A stretch of 64,000 bases of DNA. Origin: Methylotenera mobilis JLW8. GTDB lineage: Bacteria > Pseudomonadota > Gammaproteobacteria > Burkholderiales > Methylophilaceae. The notes beneath the pieces are model-generated. The model searched no databases. It saw only the letters and a list, made by a program, of their open reading frames with translations, and was not told the origin of the DNA. The position numbers and the translations under genes are program-made. Positions 7,710 through 16,587 of the stretch are shown here, piece after piece; within the stretch, counting starts at the first letter, position 1, and each line of letters starts with the position of its first letter. The stretch covers positions 2,046,001-2,110,000 of the forward strand of contig NC_012968.1 of assembly GCF_000023705.1 (NCBI RefSeq). Reading direction: 5' to 3'.

Positions 7710-9152
7710 ATGATAAGAAAACTGTTCAATAAAATCTTTAAGCCTAGACTAGCTAAAAACGAGCACGAAGCATCCGCACGAACCAAGCCAGAACATGCCA
7801 AACCGCACCAAGCCACGCGCCCTGTCCTAGGGACAAAGAAGTCTGCCAAAAGAAAGGACAGCAACTCGGATGGCGCTACCAGCATCCCGCTAAAAAAGCA
7901 CCAAATTGACCGCAGACTGTTAAGCAACGCTGCCATTAAAACCATTGAAGGCCTGCAAAAAGCCGGGTTTGAAGCTTACATCGTAGGCGGTGCAGTGCGC
8001 GACTTGCTGTTGCAACGAGAACCCAAAGATTTTGACGTAGCCACAGATGCCACCCCGGAAGAAGTTAACCGCGTATTTAGACGTTCGCGCATTATCGGCA
8101 GACGCTTTAGGTTAGTACATGTGTTATTTGGTGATGAAACTATCGAGGTTTCCACATTTCGCGGCCACCATGAAGCAAAAGGTGACGCCCACACCAATGA
8201 AAGCGGCCGTATTATTCGCGACAACGTATTTGGCAGCTTGGAAGAAGACGCCACACGCCGTGACTTTACTGCCAACGCCCTGTATTACGATCCAACCAGC
8301 GAGATCGTACTAGACTTTCATCAAGGCTTTGCAGACATTCAGGCCGGCATACTGCGCATGATAGGCAAACCGGAAACGCGCTATGCCGAAGACCCTGTGC
8401 GCATGCTACGCGTGGTGCGGTTATCCGCAAAACTGGGGTTGAAAATCGACCCAGCCACCATGGCGCCTATCGCAAAGATGGCGGATTTATTGCAAGACGT
8501 ACCGCCCAGCCGCCTATTTGATGAAATGCTCAAGCTATTTTTATCCGGCCACGCCATTGAAAGCGTAAGCGCACTGCGTGAGCAGCACCTGCATCACGGC
8601 TTGCTACCTATGTTGGATGTAGTGTTAGAGCAGCCTATGGGTGAGCGTTTTGTCATGCTTGCGCTCAAAAATACGGATGAGCGCATTTTGTCAGGCAAGT
8701 CTGCCAACCCTAGCTTCTTATTCGCCACCTTACTGTGGCATGAAGTATTAGCCGCGTGGGAAGTCTATAAAAAAGATGGCAACCCGCCTATCCCCGCACT
8801 ACATATGGCCATGACTGAGGTGCTTGCCTCACAGGCCGAGAAGCTGGCGATTCATAACCGCTATACCGCCACCATGAAAGAAATTTGGGGCCTACAGCCG
8901 CGTTTCGAACAACGTTCAGGTAAACGTCCATTTGGTTTGCTGATTCACCCGCGCTACCGTGCCGGTTACGACTTCCTGCTGTTGCGCTGTGAGTCAGGCG
9001 AGTTACCAGCCGAACTAGGCACATGGTGGACGACATTTGCCGAAGCCGATAACGAAACACGCCAAGCAATGCTGGAAGCAGACACCGCTCCGAAAAAACG
9101 TAGAAAAAGAAATCGCAAAAAACCAAGCAGCACCGCATCGTCTGAATCATGA
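7710..9152 (+). CDS. pcnB: Poly(A) polymerase I
   Basis: A class II nucleotidyltransferase that adds 3' poly(A) tails to RNA and so promotes decay. GGAVRD (93-98), the catalytic DFDV with D107 and D109, RRDFTANAL (183-191) and DPVRMLR (228-234) match PcnB rather than a CCA-adding enzyme, as does the long lysine-rich N-terminal extension (about 65 residues). The C-terminus is also very basic (KKRRKRNRKK), typical of PcnB RNA binding. It overlaps folK by four bases (ATGA). No Shine-Dalgarno is seen before ATG 7710, consistent with the promoter position noted above. Confidence 0.93.
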   Translation: MIRKLFNKIFKPRLAKNEHEASARTKPEHAKPHQATRPVLGTKKSAKRKDSNSDGATSIPLKKHQIDRRLLSNAAIKTIEGLQKAGFEAYIVGGAVRDLLLQREPKDFDVATDATPEEVNRVFRRSRIIGRRFRLVHVLFGDETIEVSTFRGHHEAKGDAHTNESGRIIRDNVFGSLEEDATRRDFTANALYYDPTSEIVLDFHQGFADIQAGILRMIGKPETRYAEDPVRMLRVVRLSAKLGLKIDPATMAPIAKMADLLQDVPPSRLFDEMLKLFLSGHAIESVSALREQHLHHGLLPMLDVVLEQPMGERFVMLALKNTDERILSGKSANPSFLFATLLWHEVLAAWEVYKKDGNPPIPALHMAMTEVLASQAEKLAIHNRYTATMKEIWGLQPRFEQRSGKRPFGLLIHPRYRAGYDFLLLRCESGELPAELGTWWTTFAEADNETRQAMLEADTAPKKRRKRNRKKPSSTASSES

Positions 9153-9655
9153 TGAAGCGCGCATTTGTTGCATTGGGGAGCAACCTAGAGAACCCCAAAG
9201 CGCAGGTAGAGCGCGCACTTGCAGCATTAAAACAGTTGCCAGAAACGCGCTTGCTCAAGCAATCATCGCTTTACCAAACAGCACCGATTGACTGCATAGA
9301 TACAGCACCAGACTTTATTAACGCGGTGGCCGAGGTGGAAACCGCACTCCCGCCTGAAGCCTTGCTAGACGCGATTCTCAACATTGAAAATATTGCAGGA
9401 CGCGAGCGCCCTTATATCAATGCGCCGCGTGTATTGGACTGTGATTTGCTGTTATATGAAGATATCACACTGAACACGTCCAAACTGACCTTACCGCACC
9501 CACGCATGCATTTGCGTGGCTTTGTATTATTACCATTATTTGAAATCGCACCGGATATTTCTATCCCAAATCATGGCAAAATAGCTGCATATATGACGCC
9601 AGATTTATTATTAGGTATCAAAAAATTACCCTCTGCAGAAAGTTACCCTCAGTAA
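9149..9655 (+). CDS. folK: 2-amino-4-hydroxy-6-hydroxymethyldihydropteridine pyrophosphokinase
   Basis: HPPK transfers pyrophosphate from ATP to the pterin in folate synthesis. The signature NAPRVLDCDLLLYED (91-105) contains the two magnesium-binding aspartates D97 and D99. The 168-residue length is typical. The start overlaps the pcnB stop; the second codon is also ATG, so the exact start may be 9152. It heads a run with the deoxynucleoside kinase and panB, eight and seventeen bases apart, that is probably one operon. Confidence 0.95.
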   Translation: MMKRAFVALGSNLENPKAQVERALAALKQLPETRLLKQSSLYQTAPIDCIDTAPDFINAVAEVETALPPEALLDAILNIENIAGRERPYINAPRVLDCDLLLYEDITLNTSKLTLPHPRMHLRGFVLLPLFEIAPDISIPNHGKIAAYMTPDLLLGIKKLPSAESYPQ

Positions 9656-9663
9656 GTTAAAAC

Positions 9664-10311
9664 ATGAGCATTTTTAATAAATTTCCGTACATTGTTGTTG
9701 AAGGCCCGATTGGCTGTGGCAAAACCACGCTCTCTAAAATGCTAGCGGAGAAATTTCCGGTAGATTATCTCTCAGAAAAAGCAGAAGCCAACCCTTTCTT
9801 GCCGCGCTTTTATCAAGATGCACAACGCTACGGTTTACCGACACAGCTATTCTTTTTATTTCAGCGTGCTAATCAAATCAAAGAGTTAAGCCAGCGCGAC
9901 ATGTTTGCCAAGCCAATTGTTGCCGATTTCTTTTTAGAAAAAGACCCTATTTTTGCCAGACTCAATTTAGATGATGAAGAATATGCGCTATATCATCAGA
10001 TCTACCAGCATCTACAGCTAAAAGCGCCCAAGCCGGACTTGGTGATTTACCTGCAAACACCCATCGACTCTTTAATGGAGCGCATTGAAGAACGCAGCGT
10101 GAGCTACGAACAAGATATTCCTAGAGAATATATCGAGCGCTTGTCCAACGCCTACAGTGACTTCTTCCACAATTACGATACGTCTCCAGTGTTGATCGTC
10201 AACAACGAGAAGCTTAACATTGTTAAAAACGACAGCTCACTTAACTTGCTGCTCAACCGTATCATGCAGATTAAAGGCCAGCGCGAATTCTTTAATCCAA
10301 ACTTTGAATAA
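9664..10311 (+). CDS. Deoxynucleoside kinase (dNK family)
   Basis: A P-loop kinase of the deoxyadenosine/deoxyguanosine kinase group, phosphorylating deoxynucleosides for salvage. The Walker A is GPIGCGKTT at 14-22, and the LID-like arginines fall in MERIEERSVSYEQDI near 140-154. The base specificity cannot be read from sequence. It sits eight bases after folK and before panB, an arrangement known in several betaproteobacteria. Confidence 0.88.
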   Translation: MSIFNKFPYIVVEGPIGCGKTTLSKMLAEKFPVDYLSEKAEANPFLPRFYQDAQRYGLPTQLFFLFQRANQIKELSQRDMFAKPIVADFFLEKDPIFARLNLDDEEYALYHQIYQHLQLKAPKPDLVIYLQTPIDSLMERIEERSVSYEQDIPREYIERLSNAYSDFFHNYDTSPVLIVNNEKLNIVKNDSSLNLLLNRIMQIKGQREFFNPNFE

Positions 10312-10328
10312 CCTTTGGGTATACGTAC

Positions 10329-11141
10329 ATGACATTACCTAAGCTACATGAAATGGCAGCCAGTGGTGAAAAAATCGCCATGCTTACATGCTATGACGCC
10401 ACTTTCGCTAAGCTAATGGCAGATGCCGGCGTAGATATCTTACTTGTGGGCGACTCACTGGGTATGGTGCTACAAGGTGCAGAAAATACACTCAATGTAA
10501 GCATGCATCACATGACTTACCACACCAAAAGCGTAGCCGCCGGCGCACCTGATACACTGATTATTGCGGATATGCCGGTAGGCAGTTACGAACACGATAA
10601 CGAAGCTGCTTACAAGAATGCAGAGTGGTTAATCCGCTCCGGGGCACACATGGTGAAGTTTGAAGGCGGCGGCGAACGAGTAGAAACCGCACGCTACCTC
10701 ATTGAGCGCGGCATTCCAGTGTGTGCGCACCTTGGATTTACGCCGCAATCCGTCAACCAACTTGGCGGCTATAAGATTCAAGGCAAAACCGAAGAAAGCG
10801 CCCACCAAATCATGCAAGATGCCATCGACATGAGCAACGCTGGTGTGAGCATGATGGTACTGGAAATGGTGCCGGCAGCATTAGCCAAACAGATTACAGA
10901 TAACATTAAAGCCCTCACTATCGGCATCGGTGCCGGTGTAGATTGCGATGGGCAAGTGTTGGTAATCCACGATGTGCTAGGCATATACAACGGACCAGCC
11001 AGCAAGCCGGCCAGCGAGTTTAAAGCGCCTAGATTTGTGAAAAATTTCTTAGCTGATACCAACAGCGTGCAACAAGCGGTGGGCAACTATGTTCAAGCCG
11101 TGAAAGATAAAAGCTTTCCCGCCCCTGAACATAGCTACTAA
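10329..11141 (+). CDS. panB: 3-methyl-2-oxobutanoate hydroxymethyltransferase
   Basis: First committed enzyme of pantothenate synthesis: it adds a hydroxymethyl group from methylenetetrahydrofolate to 2-oxoisovalerate. Metal and substrate residues D42 (VGDSLGM), D81 (IADMPVGSY) and E112, and the catalytic E179 (VLEMVPA), are all in place. Length 270 is standard. It depends on folate (folK upstream) and on the same 2-oxo acid used by IlvE. It is followed by panC after 34 bases. Confidence 0.97.
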   Translation: MTLPKLHEMAASGEKIAMLTCYDATFAKLMADAGVDILLVGDSLGMVLQGAENTLNVSMHHMTYHTKSVAAGAPDTLIIADMPVGSYEHDNEAAYKNAEWLIRSGAHMVKFEGGGERVETARYLIERGIPVCAHLGFTPQSVNQLGGYKIQGKTEESAHQIMQDAIDMSNAGVSMMVLEMVPAALAKQITDNIKALTIGIGAGVDCDGQVLVIHDVLGIYNGPASKPASEFKAPRFVKNFLADTNSVQQAVGNYVQAVKDKSFPAPEHSY

Positions 11142-11175
11142 CACCATAGTTACTAAATCAGATAGTCGCCCATCT

Positions 11176-12027
11176 ATGCAACGCATCTACACCGCTGACC
11201 AACTCAGAAACACCCTCAAAGCACAACATAGCATTGCTTTTGTACCCACTATGGGTAACCTGCATGACGGCCATATCGCACTGGTGAGCCTAGCTAAACA
11301 ACACGCAAAATGCGTAGTCGCCAGCATTTTTGTCAATCCCTTACAGTTCGGCCCCAATGAAGACTTTGCCAGCTACCCACGCACGTTAGAGGCTGATTGC
11401 AAACGTTTGGAAGAGGCTGGCGCCGATATCGTGTTTATCCCCAGCGTCACAGAAATGTACCCGGATTTTGATGGCCAGCAGCTAAACCAAAGCATGACCA
11501 TCTCCGCGCCGCCCATTGCCACAGAGCTATGTGGTGCCTCGCGCCCCGGTCATTTCTCCGGCGTAGCCACCGTGGTGATGAAGCTATTTAATTTAGTCAT
11601 GCCGCAAGTAGCCGTCTTTGGCAAAAAAGACTTTCAGCAAGTATTTGTGATTAAAGAGCTGGTGCGGCAATTTAACTTACCGATACAGATCATTGCCGGC
11701 GATACCGTGCGTGAGACCAGCGGCCTTGCCATGAGCTCACGCAACGGCTACCTGACTCCAGCCCAAAAAGCAGAGGCGGCGCAACTGCACCAGTGTTTAG
11801 TCAGCATCGTGAATCAGATTCAGCAAGGTAATATCAACTTTGCCGGTTTAACCCAGTCTGCAGCGCAAACACTCACGCAAAAAGGCTGGCTAGTGGACTA
11901 TATCTCCGTGCGCGCTGCCGACACCTTACTGCCTGCAACGAACCAAGATAAGCAACTGGTTGTCTTAATAGCTGCAAAGCTGGGCAATACCAGATTGATT
12001 GATAATATTGATTTTTGCGCTAAGTGA
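11176..12027 (+). CDS. panC: Pantothenate synthetase
   Basis: Condenses pantoate with beta-alanine using ATP. The N-terminal adenylate-forming motif is PTMGNLHDGHIALV (24-37); FGKKDFQQ (149-156) and SSRNGYL (187-193) are the other nucleotide-binding blocks, the latter in the KMSKS position. Length 283 is normal. A promoter for panD is embedded in its last bases. Confidence 0.97.
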   Translation: MQRIYTADQLRNTLKAQHSIAFVPTMGNLHDGHIALVSLAKQHAKCVVASIFVNPLQFGPNEDFASYPRTLEADCKRLEEAGADIVFIPSVTEMYPDFDGQQLNQSMTISAPPIATELCGASRPGHFSGVATVVMKLFNLVMPQVAVFGKKDFQQVFVIKELVRQFNLPIQIIAGDTVRETSGLAMSSRNGYLTPAQKAEAAQLHQCLVSIVNQIQQGNINFAGLTQSAAQTLTQKGWLVDYISVRAADTLLPATNQDKQLVVLIAAKLGNTRLIDNIDFCAK

Positions 12028-12043
12028 TTGAAAAGACTATAAT
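12015..12043 (+). promoter_or_regulatory. Sigma-70-type promoter for panD-rsfS-rlmH
   Basis: TTGCGC (12015-12020) and TATAAT (12038-12043) are 17 bases apart and overlap the 3' end of panC. Transcription would start near 12050, giving panD a leader of about 23 bases. This suggests panD and the ribosome genes after it can be transcribed separately from panBC. Confidence 0.55.
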
Positions 12044-12072
12044 GCAATCCCTTTTGAAAAACGGTTAAGCAC

Positions 12073-12453
12073 ATGCAAAGAACCATGCTTAAATCTAAGT
12101 TGCACCGCGTACACGTCACGCACTCGGAATTACACTACGAAGGTAGCTGTGCAATAGACGAAGAGTTACTCGAAGCAGCGAATATTCACGAATACGAGCA
12201 AATCAGTATTTATAACGTCACCAATGGTGAGCGTTTCTCTACTTATGCGATTCGCGCTGAACGCCATTCCGGCATTATTTCGGTCAACGGTGCTGCCGCA
12301 CACAAGGCAGACCCGAAAGACATCATTATTATCGCCAGTTACGCGACCTATCATGAAGCCGAATTAGAGAACTTCGCACCGCAACTTATTTATGTGGATA
12401 ACGAAAACCGCATAAAATCCCAACGTAATGCAATACCAGCACAGGCCGCTTAA
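12073..12453 (+). CDS. panD: Aspartate 1-decarboxylase proenzyme
   Basis: Decarboxylates aspartate to beta-alanine for PanC. The self-processing site YEGSCAID has G24-S25; cleavage there yields the pyruvoyl group. The start [17 protein letters not shown] aligns with E. coli PanD residue for residue, fixing ATG 12073. Length 126. Its stop abuts the rsfS ATG directly (TAAATG). Confidence 0.97.
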   Translation: MQRTMLKSKLHRVHVTHSELHYEGSCAIDEELLEAANIHEYEQISIYNVTNGERFSTYAIRAERHSGIISVNGAAAHKADPKDIIIIASYATYHEAELENFAPQLIYVDNENRIKSQRNAIPAQAA

Positions 12454-12843
12454 ATGACACAAGACACACAGAAAGTAGCTTCTAACAATTTAGATTTAGA
12501 AGCCATGAAAAACGCAGTAGTAGATGCAATTGAAGATATTAAAGGTTTTGATATCAGCGTGATGGATGTGCGTAAGCTCACCAGCATGACCAATTACATG
12601 ATCGTAGCATCCGCCAACTCTAGCCGCCAAGCGAAAGCCGTCGCAGATAACGTAAGAGAAAAAATCAAAGAAAAAGGCTTTGCAATTCGCGGTACTGAAG
12701 GCGAAAAAGAAGGCGAATGGGTGTTAGTAGACCTAGACGATATCGTGGTGCATATCATGGTACCGGCCACACGCGCCTACTACAACCTTGAGCAACTGTG
12801 GGGCGAAGCAGAAGCACGCCGCGGCCACATTACGCCAGTTTAG
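12454..12843 (+). CDS. rsfS: Ribosomal silencing factor RsfS
   Basis: A small RsfS/Iojap (DUF143) protein that binds ribosomal protein L14 and blocks joining of the subunits under starvation. The family core SMTNYMIVASANSSRQAKA and the later GEWVLVDLDDIVVHIM are clear. Length 129 is typical. It starts on the base after the panD stop and is followed by rlmH, its usual partner. Confidence 0.95.
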   Translation: MTQDTQKVASNNLDLEAMKNAVVDAIEDIKGFDISVMDVRKLTSMTNYMIVASANSSRQAKAVADNVREKIKEKGFAIRGTEGEKEGEWVLVDLDDIVVHIMVPATRAYYNLEQLWGEAEARRGHITPV

Positions 12844-12924
12844 TGACGACGATTCCCCTGCGCCGCTAGGCAGCAGGGTTAATTTCCGCATCACACTATC
12901 CTCATTACCTCACCCTAAAACCAC

Positions 12925-13392
12925 TTGAAACTCCGGATTATCTCTGTCGGTCACAAAATGCCAGGCTGGGTAGAAACCGCCTGCGCTGAATATATCAAGC
13001 GCATGCCGCGTGAGCTCAGTGTTGAAATCATTGAAATCAAACCAGATAAACGTGCAGACGGCAAAAATAGCACCGTCGTACAAGAAGCTGAAGCCAAGCG
13101 CATTCTGGAAGCAGCAGGCCGAGATTTTTTAGTGGTTTGTGATGAGCGAGGACAAGAAGTCACCACCCTACAACTGGCCGAAAAAATGCAATTCTGGCAA
13201 TCACTGGGCAAAGATATCAGTATTGTAGTCGGTGGCGCCGATGGCATCCATACCAGCCTTAAACAGCAAGCCAATTGGCTGTGGGGCTTATCTAAACTTA
13301 CCCTGCCGCATGCTTTTGTGCGCGTACTGCTGTGTGAGCAGCTCTACCGCGCCCATACCGTGATTCAAAACCACCCTTACCACCGCGAGTAG
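12925..13392 (+). CDS. rlmH: 23S rRNA pseudouridine(1915)-N3-methyltransferase
   Basis: A SPOUT methyltransferase that methylates pseudouridine 1915 in helix 69 of 23S rRNA. The SAM-binding GGADG is at 103-107 and the C-terminal LPHAFVRVLLCEQLYRA and NHPYHRE are diagnostic. The start is TTG at 12925: it gives the invariant N-terminus MKL and no in-frame ATG would keep it. No Shine-Dalgarno is visible before it, so translation may be weak or depend on upstream ribosomes. Confidence 0.95.
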   Translation: MKLRIISVGHKMPGWVETACAEYIKRMPRELSVEIIEIKPDKRADGKNSTVVQEAEAKRILEAAGRDFLVVCDERGQEVTTLQLAEKMQFWQSLGKDISIVVGGADGIHTSLKQQANWLWGLSKLTLPHAFVRVLLCEQLYRAHTVIQNHPYHRE

Positions 13393-13530
13393 TACTTATT
13401 CTTCTGGCATGCTTAATGCTTAGCTTAGAGACATCAACAAGATAAGTGCCAAAATTAACTAACCTATGCACCATTAAATTGCATTTCTAGCTAATTAGCA
13501 CTTTTTTAGAAAAATTCTCTGGGAGTCATT

Positions 13531-13788
13531 ATGGATAATCAATGCTTAGTTGTATTGTCAAAATTCTCTGTAGCAGCTAGAAAAGTAGTAGGTGCAGTTA
13601 ACCCAGCCAAACTGATTAAAGACCGCCAATATGCCACTGAAGTCTTTGAGCGCGTAGATGCACTAGGCGATGAAGAACTGATTCTATTATCGCTGGACTT
13701 ACAACTACTCCTAGGCTTACTAACTCCCTCCAGCAACGAAACAAGCTCCGTTCCACCGCAAAAATACATGATGGGAGCCAGAAGTTGA
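13531..13788 (+). CDS. Small hypothetical protein
   Basis: An 85-residue protein I do not recognise. A good ribosome-binding site (CTGGGAGTC) precedes ATG 13531, and codon use resembles the neighbours, so the gene is probably real. It is mostly helical in appearance, with a leucine-rich stretch (ELILLSLDLQLLLGLL, 50-65) that could be an amphipathic helix, and no signal peptide. It stands alone between rlmH and the photolyase gene. Confidence 0.6.
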   Translation: MDNQCLVVLSKFSVAARKVVGAVNPAKLIKDRQYATEVFERVDALGDEELILLSLDLQLLLGLLTPSSNETSSVPPQKYMMGARS

Positions 13789-13936
13789 ATCTGGCCCAGG
13801 AACAAAACAGGCCATAGGCGCCAAGCAAGGCTAAAACTAGGTAAATCTGGGGGTTAACCACACGCACTCGCTTTCATGAGAACGAATCAACTAACTGGAG
13901 TAAAATCACCACACTCTCATTAACAACAGATAGCGC

Positions 13937-15358
13937 ATGCAATACTCCACCTCACTAGTCTGGTTTCGTCGTGATCTGCGCGACTACGACCATGCAGCAC
14001 TCTATTACGCGCTCAAGGCATCACAGCAGGTGTATTGTGTGTTTGTATTTGATACTGACATCCTCAATCAGCTGTCAGACAAGGCTGACCGTCGCGTAGA
14101 GTTTATTTGGGAAAGTGTGCAGGAGCTCAAAACCGCACTACAGCAACGCGGCAGCGACTTAATCGTTCTGCATGGCAGCGCCCAGCATGAAGTACCGCAG
14201 TTAGCGCAAACATTGCAGGCACAAGCAGTGTTTGCCAATCACGACTACGAACCTAGCGCCATTGCACGTGATGCTCAAGTGGCTCAGCAGTTGCAAGCGC
14301 ATGACATTGATTTCCATCATTACAAAGACCAAGCTATCTTTGAAAAAGATGAAGTATTAACCATGGCACACAAGCCATATAGCGTGTTCACACCTTACAA
14401 AAACGCATGGCTTAAAACCGTTAATGACTTTTACCTCAAGGCTTATCCCGTTGAGCACTATTTAAACAAGCTTGCCAAAATCCAGCCGCAGCCCCTGGCC
14501 AGCTTGGAATCATTTGGGTTTCAACGTACCAACTTATCCAGCTTACGCCTACCGACAGGGATGAGTGGCTCGGCCACATTATTTGACGACTTTATCGAGC
14601 GCATCAAGCATTACAAAGAAGCACGCGACTTTCCTGCGGTCAAAGGCGTGTCTTACCTATCCGTACATTTGCGCTTTGGCACAATTTCCATCCGCCAACT
14701 GGCAAGAACTGCCATGCAGATAGGTGGCTTTGGTGCAGAGACATGGTTATCAGAACTGATCTGGCGTGATTTCTACTTCCAGATATTGCACCACAATCCA
14801 CAGCTAGAAGCCGGCAAAGCATTCAAGACCGAGTTCGAAGCGATTGCCTTCCCTAACTCAGCCACACTGTTTACCGCATGGTGCGAGGGCAAAACCGGTT
14901 ATCCGCTGGTCGATGCCGCCATGCGCCAACTCAACACTACCGGCTTTATGCACAACCGCTTACGCATGGTCGCAGCAAGCTTCTTGGTGAAAGATTTATT
15001 AATCGACTGGCGCTGGGGTGAGCGCTACTTTGCAGAAAATCTAATTGATTTTGACTTTAGTGCCAACAATGGCGGCTGGCAATGGGCGGCCTCTACCGGT
15101 TGCGACGCACAGCCTTGGTTTAGAATTTTCAATCCCATCACTCAAAGCGAGCGCTTTGATGGGCATGGCAAGTTTATCCGTAAATATGTCGCCGAACTGG
15201 CACAGTGCAACGACAAAGAAATCCACGCACCATGGCTGATGTCGGCACAGCGTCAGTCTAGCATCAACACTGTGATTGGGCAGAACTACCCGAAACCGAT
15301 TGTAGACCACGCCACACAACGTGAGCGTGTACTTAGTCTGTACAAGAACACGGTTTGA
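13937..15358 (+). CDS. phrB: Deoxyribodipyrimidine photolyase, class I CPD type
   Basis: Repairs cyclobutane pyrimidine dimers with light and FADH-. The N-terminal antenna domain opens SLVWFRRDLRDYDHAAL; the C-terminal FAD domain contains NRLRMVAASFLVKDLL, DWRWGERYF and the strongly conserved block from about 15065 to 15150 (NGGWQWAASTGCDAQPWFR). Length 473 matches class I enzymes. It lies alone on the plus strand. A cryptochrome role is less likely given the intact repair-site residues. Confidence 0.95.
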   Translation: MQYSTSLVWFRRDLRDYDHAALYYALKASQQVYCVFVFDTDILNQLSDKADRRVEFIWESVQELKTALQQRGSDLIVLHGSAQHEVPQLAQTLQAQAVFANHDYEPSAIARDAQVAQQLQAHDIDFHHYKDQAIFEKDEVLTMAHKPYSVFTPYKNAWLKTVNDFYLKAYPVEHYLNKLAKIQPQPLASLESFGFQRTNLSSLRLPTGMSGSATLFDDFIERIKHYKEARDFPAVKGVSYLSVHLRFGTISIRQLARTAMQIGGFGAETWLSELIWRDFYFQILHHNPQLEAGKAFKTEFEAIAFPNSATLFTAWCEGKTGYPLVDAAMRQLNTTGFMHNRLRMVAASFLVKDLLIDWRWGERYFAENLIDFDFSANNGGWQWAASTGCDAQPWFRIFNPITQSERFDGHGKFIRKYVAELAQCNDKEIHAPWLMSAQRQSSINTVIGQNYPKPIVDHATQRERVLSLYKNTV

Positions 15359-15522
15359 GTGCAGCGTTTGAGTTAAGCAATGCTGCCTATACTCTACCCA
15401 CCATACGAACACTTACGCAGAAACAGCACCCGATTTTTTGTTGCATAAATGTAACAAATGGTTTATTTTACAAACGTTAATTGCAGTCATGCATCGCTAT
15501 CAATAGTTAGTTATTAATAAGT

Positions 15523-15531
15523 TGGTATAAT
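15523..15531 (+). promoter_or_regulatory. Extended -10 promoter of mlaA
   Basis: TGGTATAAT is an extended -10 (TGnTATAAT), 44 bases before the mlaA ATG, which predicts a start near 15538. No matching -35 hexamer is evident, as is usual for extended -10 promoters. Confidence 0.55.
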
Positions 15532-15574
15532 GACCCATTACTTTTCGACAAGTCTTTAAATAAGAAACATAAAA

Positions 15575-16327
15575 ATGTATAAAAAAATATCCTATTTATT
15601 CACCTCTTGCCTCTTGGCTATGATGGTGACTGGCTGCGCGTCTCAAGCTAATAAAGACCCACTGGAAAGCGTCAATCGCGGCATTTACAAATTTAACGAT
15701 GTCGCCGACAAAGCGGTATTAAAACCTGTAGCTACCGCCTACAAAAATGTTGCGCCAACACCAGTTCGCCTTGGTGTAAACAACTTTTTCAGCAATCTAG
15801 GCACGCTCACCAACGTATTAAACAACTTGTTGCAATTTAAATTTGCTAATGCATTCAGCGAAGCTGGTCGCTTTGTGATTAACAGTACATTCGGCATCGC
15901 TGGCTTCATTGACGTTGCTGGTATGGATAAAGTTCCAGTGCATAAAGAAGATTTCGGTCAAACACTAGGTTACTGGGGCGTAGGCCCGGGCGCATACTTG
16001 GTGCTGCCAATTGCCGGCCCATCTAGCGTGCGCGATGCCACAGGCTGGTTTGTGGACCTATCGACCACCGACCCGATCACCTACACGCATAATATCGGTC
16101 AAGTTCGCTTGCATAATCAGCTACGTGCCGCGCAGTTTATAGACAAACGCACCGAGCTACTGGATGCAAAAGATTTAGTAGATGATGCATCACTAGACCC
16201 TTACGCCTTCATGCGCGATGCTTACCTGCAACGCCGTGCAAGCTTAGTACAAGACGGTTTGGTTCCAAGTGAACTCATCAAAGACGAGTTCTTTGAAGAT
16301 GAAAAAGAGAACAAAGACGCCAAGTAA
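15575..16327 (+). CDS. mlaA: MlaA/VacJ outer-membrane lipoprotein
   Basis: Outer-membrane component of the Mla system, which removes misplaced phospholipids from the outer leaflet. A lipoprotein signal ends VTG-C with C21; DPLESVNRGIYKFND opens the VacJ domain and the conserved EDFGQTLGYWGVGPG and LPIAGPSSVRDATG blocks follow. Length 250 is typical. No mlaBCDEF genes are in this window. A strong terminator follows. Confidence 0.95.
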   Translation: MYKKISYLFTSCLLAMMVTGCASQANKDPLESVNRGIYKFNDVADKAVLKPVATAYKNVAPTPVRLGVNNFFSNLGTLTNVLNNLLQFKFANAFSEAGRFVINSTFGIAGFIDVAGMDKVPVHKEDFGQTLGYWGVGPGAYLVLPIAGPSSVRDATGWFVDLSTTDPITYTHNIGQVRLHNQLRAAQFIDKRTELLDAKDLVDDASLDPYAFMRDAYLQRRASLVQDGLVPSELIKDEFFEDEKENKDAK

Positions 16328-16355
16328 GTTTTATCAAGCAAGCTCTAGTAAATAA

Positions 16356-16385
16356 AAAAGCCCACTCGCAAGTGGGCTTTTTTTT
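16356..16385 (+). terminator. Intrinsic terminator after mlaA
   Basis: GCCCACT, loop CGCA and AGTGGGC, preceded by A residues and followed by eight T residues: a standard rho-independent terminator 30 bases after the mlaA stop. Confidence 0.9.
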
Positions 16386-16541
16386 ATGGCAATAACTTAA
16401 ATCTTTTATTCGCCTTAGATGGGCTTAGTGAATTAGCGTGGCTAAATATAGGCACACATATCAAAGCAGACTACTCGCAAACCTAAAACCGTAAAGTTCT
16501 TGTCCGTGGAATATATCTGCTGTACCAGTATTTGGCATCAC

Positions 16542-16577
16542 CGCTCCGCTAAGGGGCTAAAGCCCTAAGTGGAAGCG
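16542..16577. repeat. 36-bp imperfect palindrome at the pmbA 3' end
   Basis: CGCTCCGCTAAGGGGCT and AGCCCTAAGTGGAAGCG face each other across two bases, pairing imperfectly. It lies ten bases past the pmbA stop. There is no T-tract on either side, so it is listed as an extragenic palindrome. The remainder of 16386-16587 shows nothing else. Confidence 0.5.
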
Positions 16578-16587
16578 CGAAAGCTGA

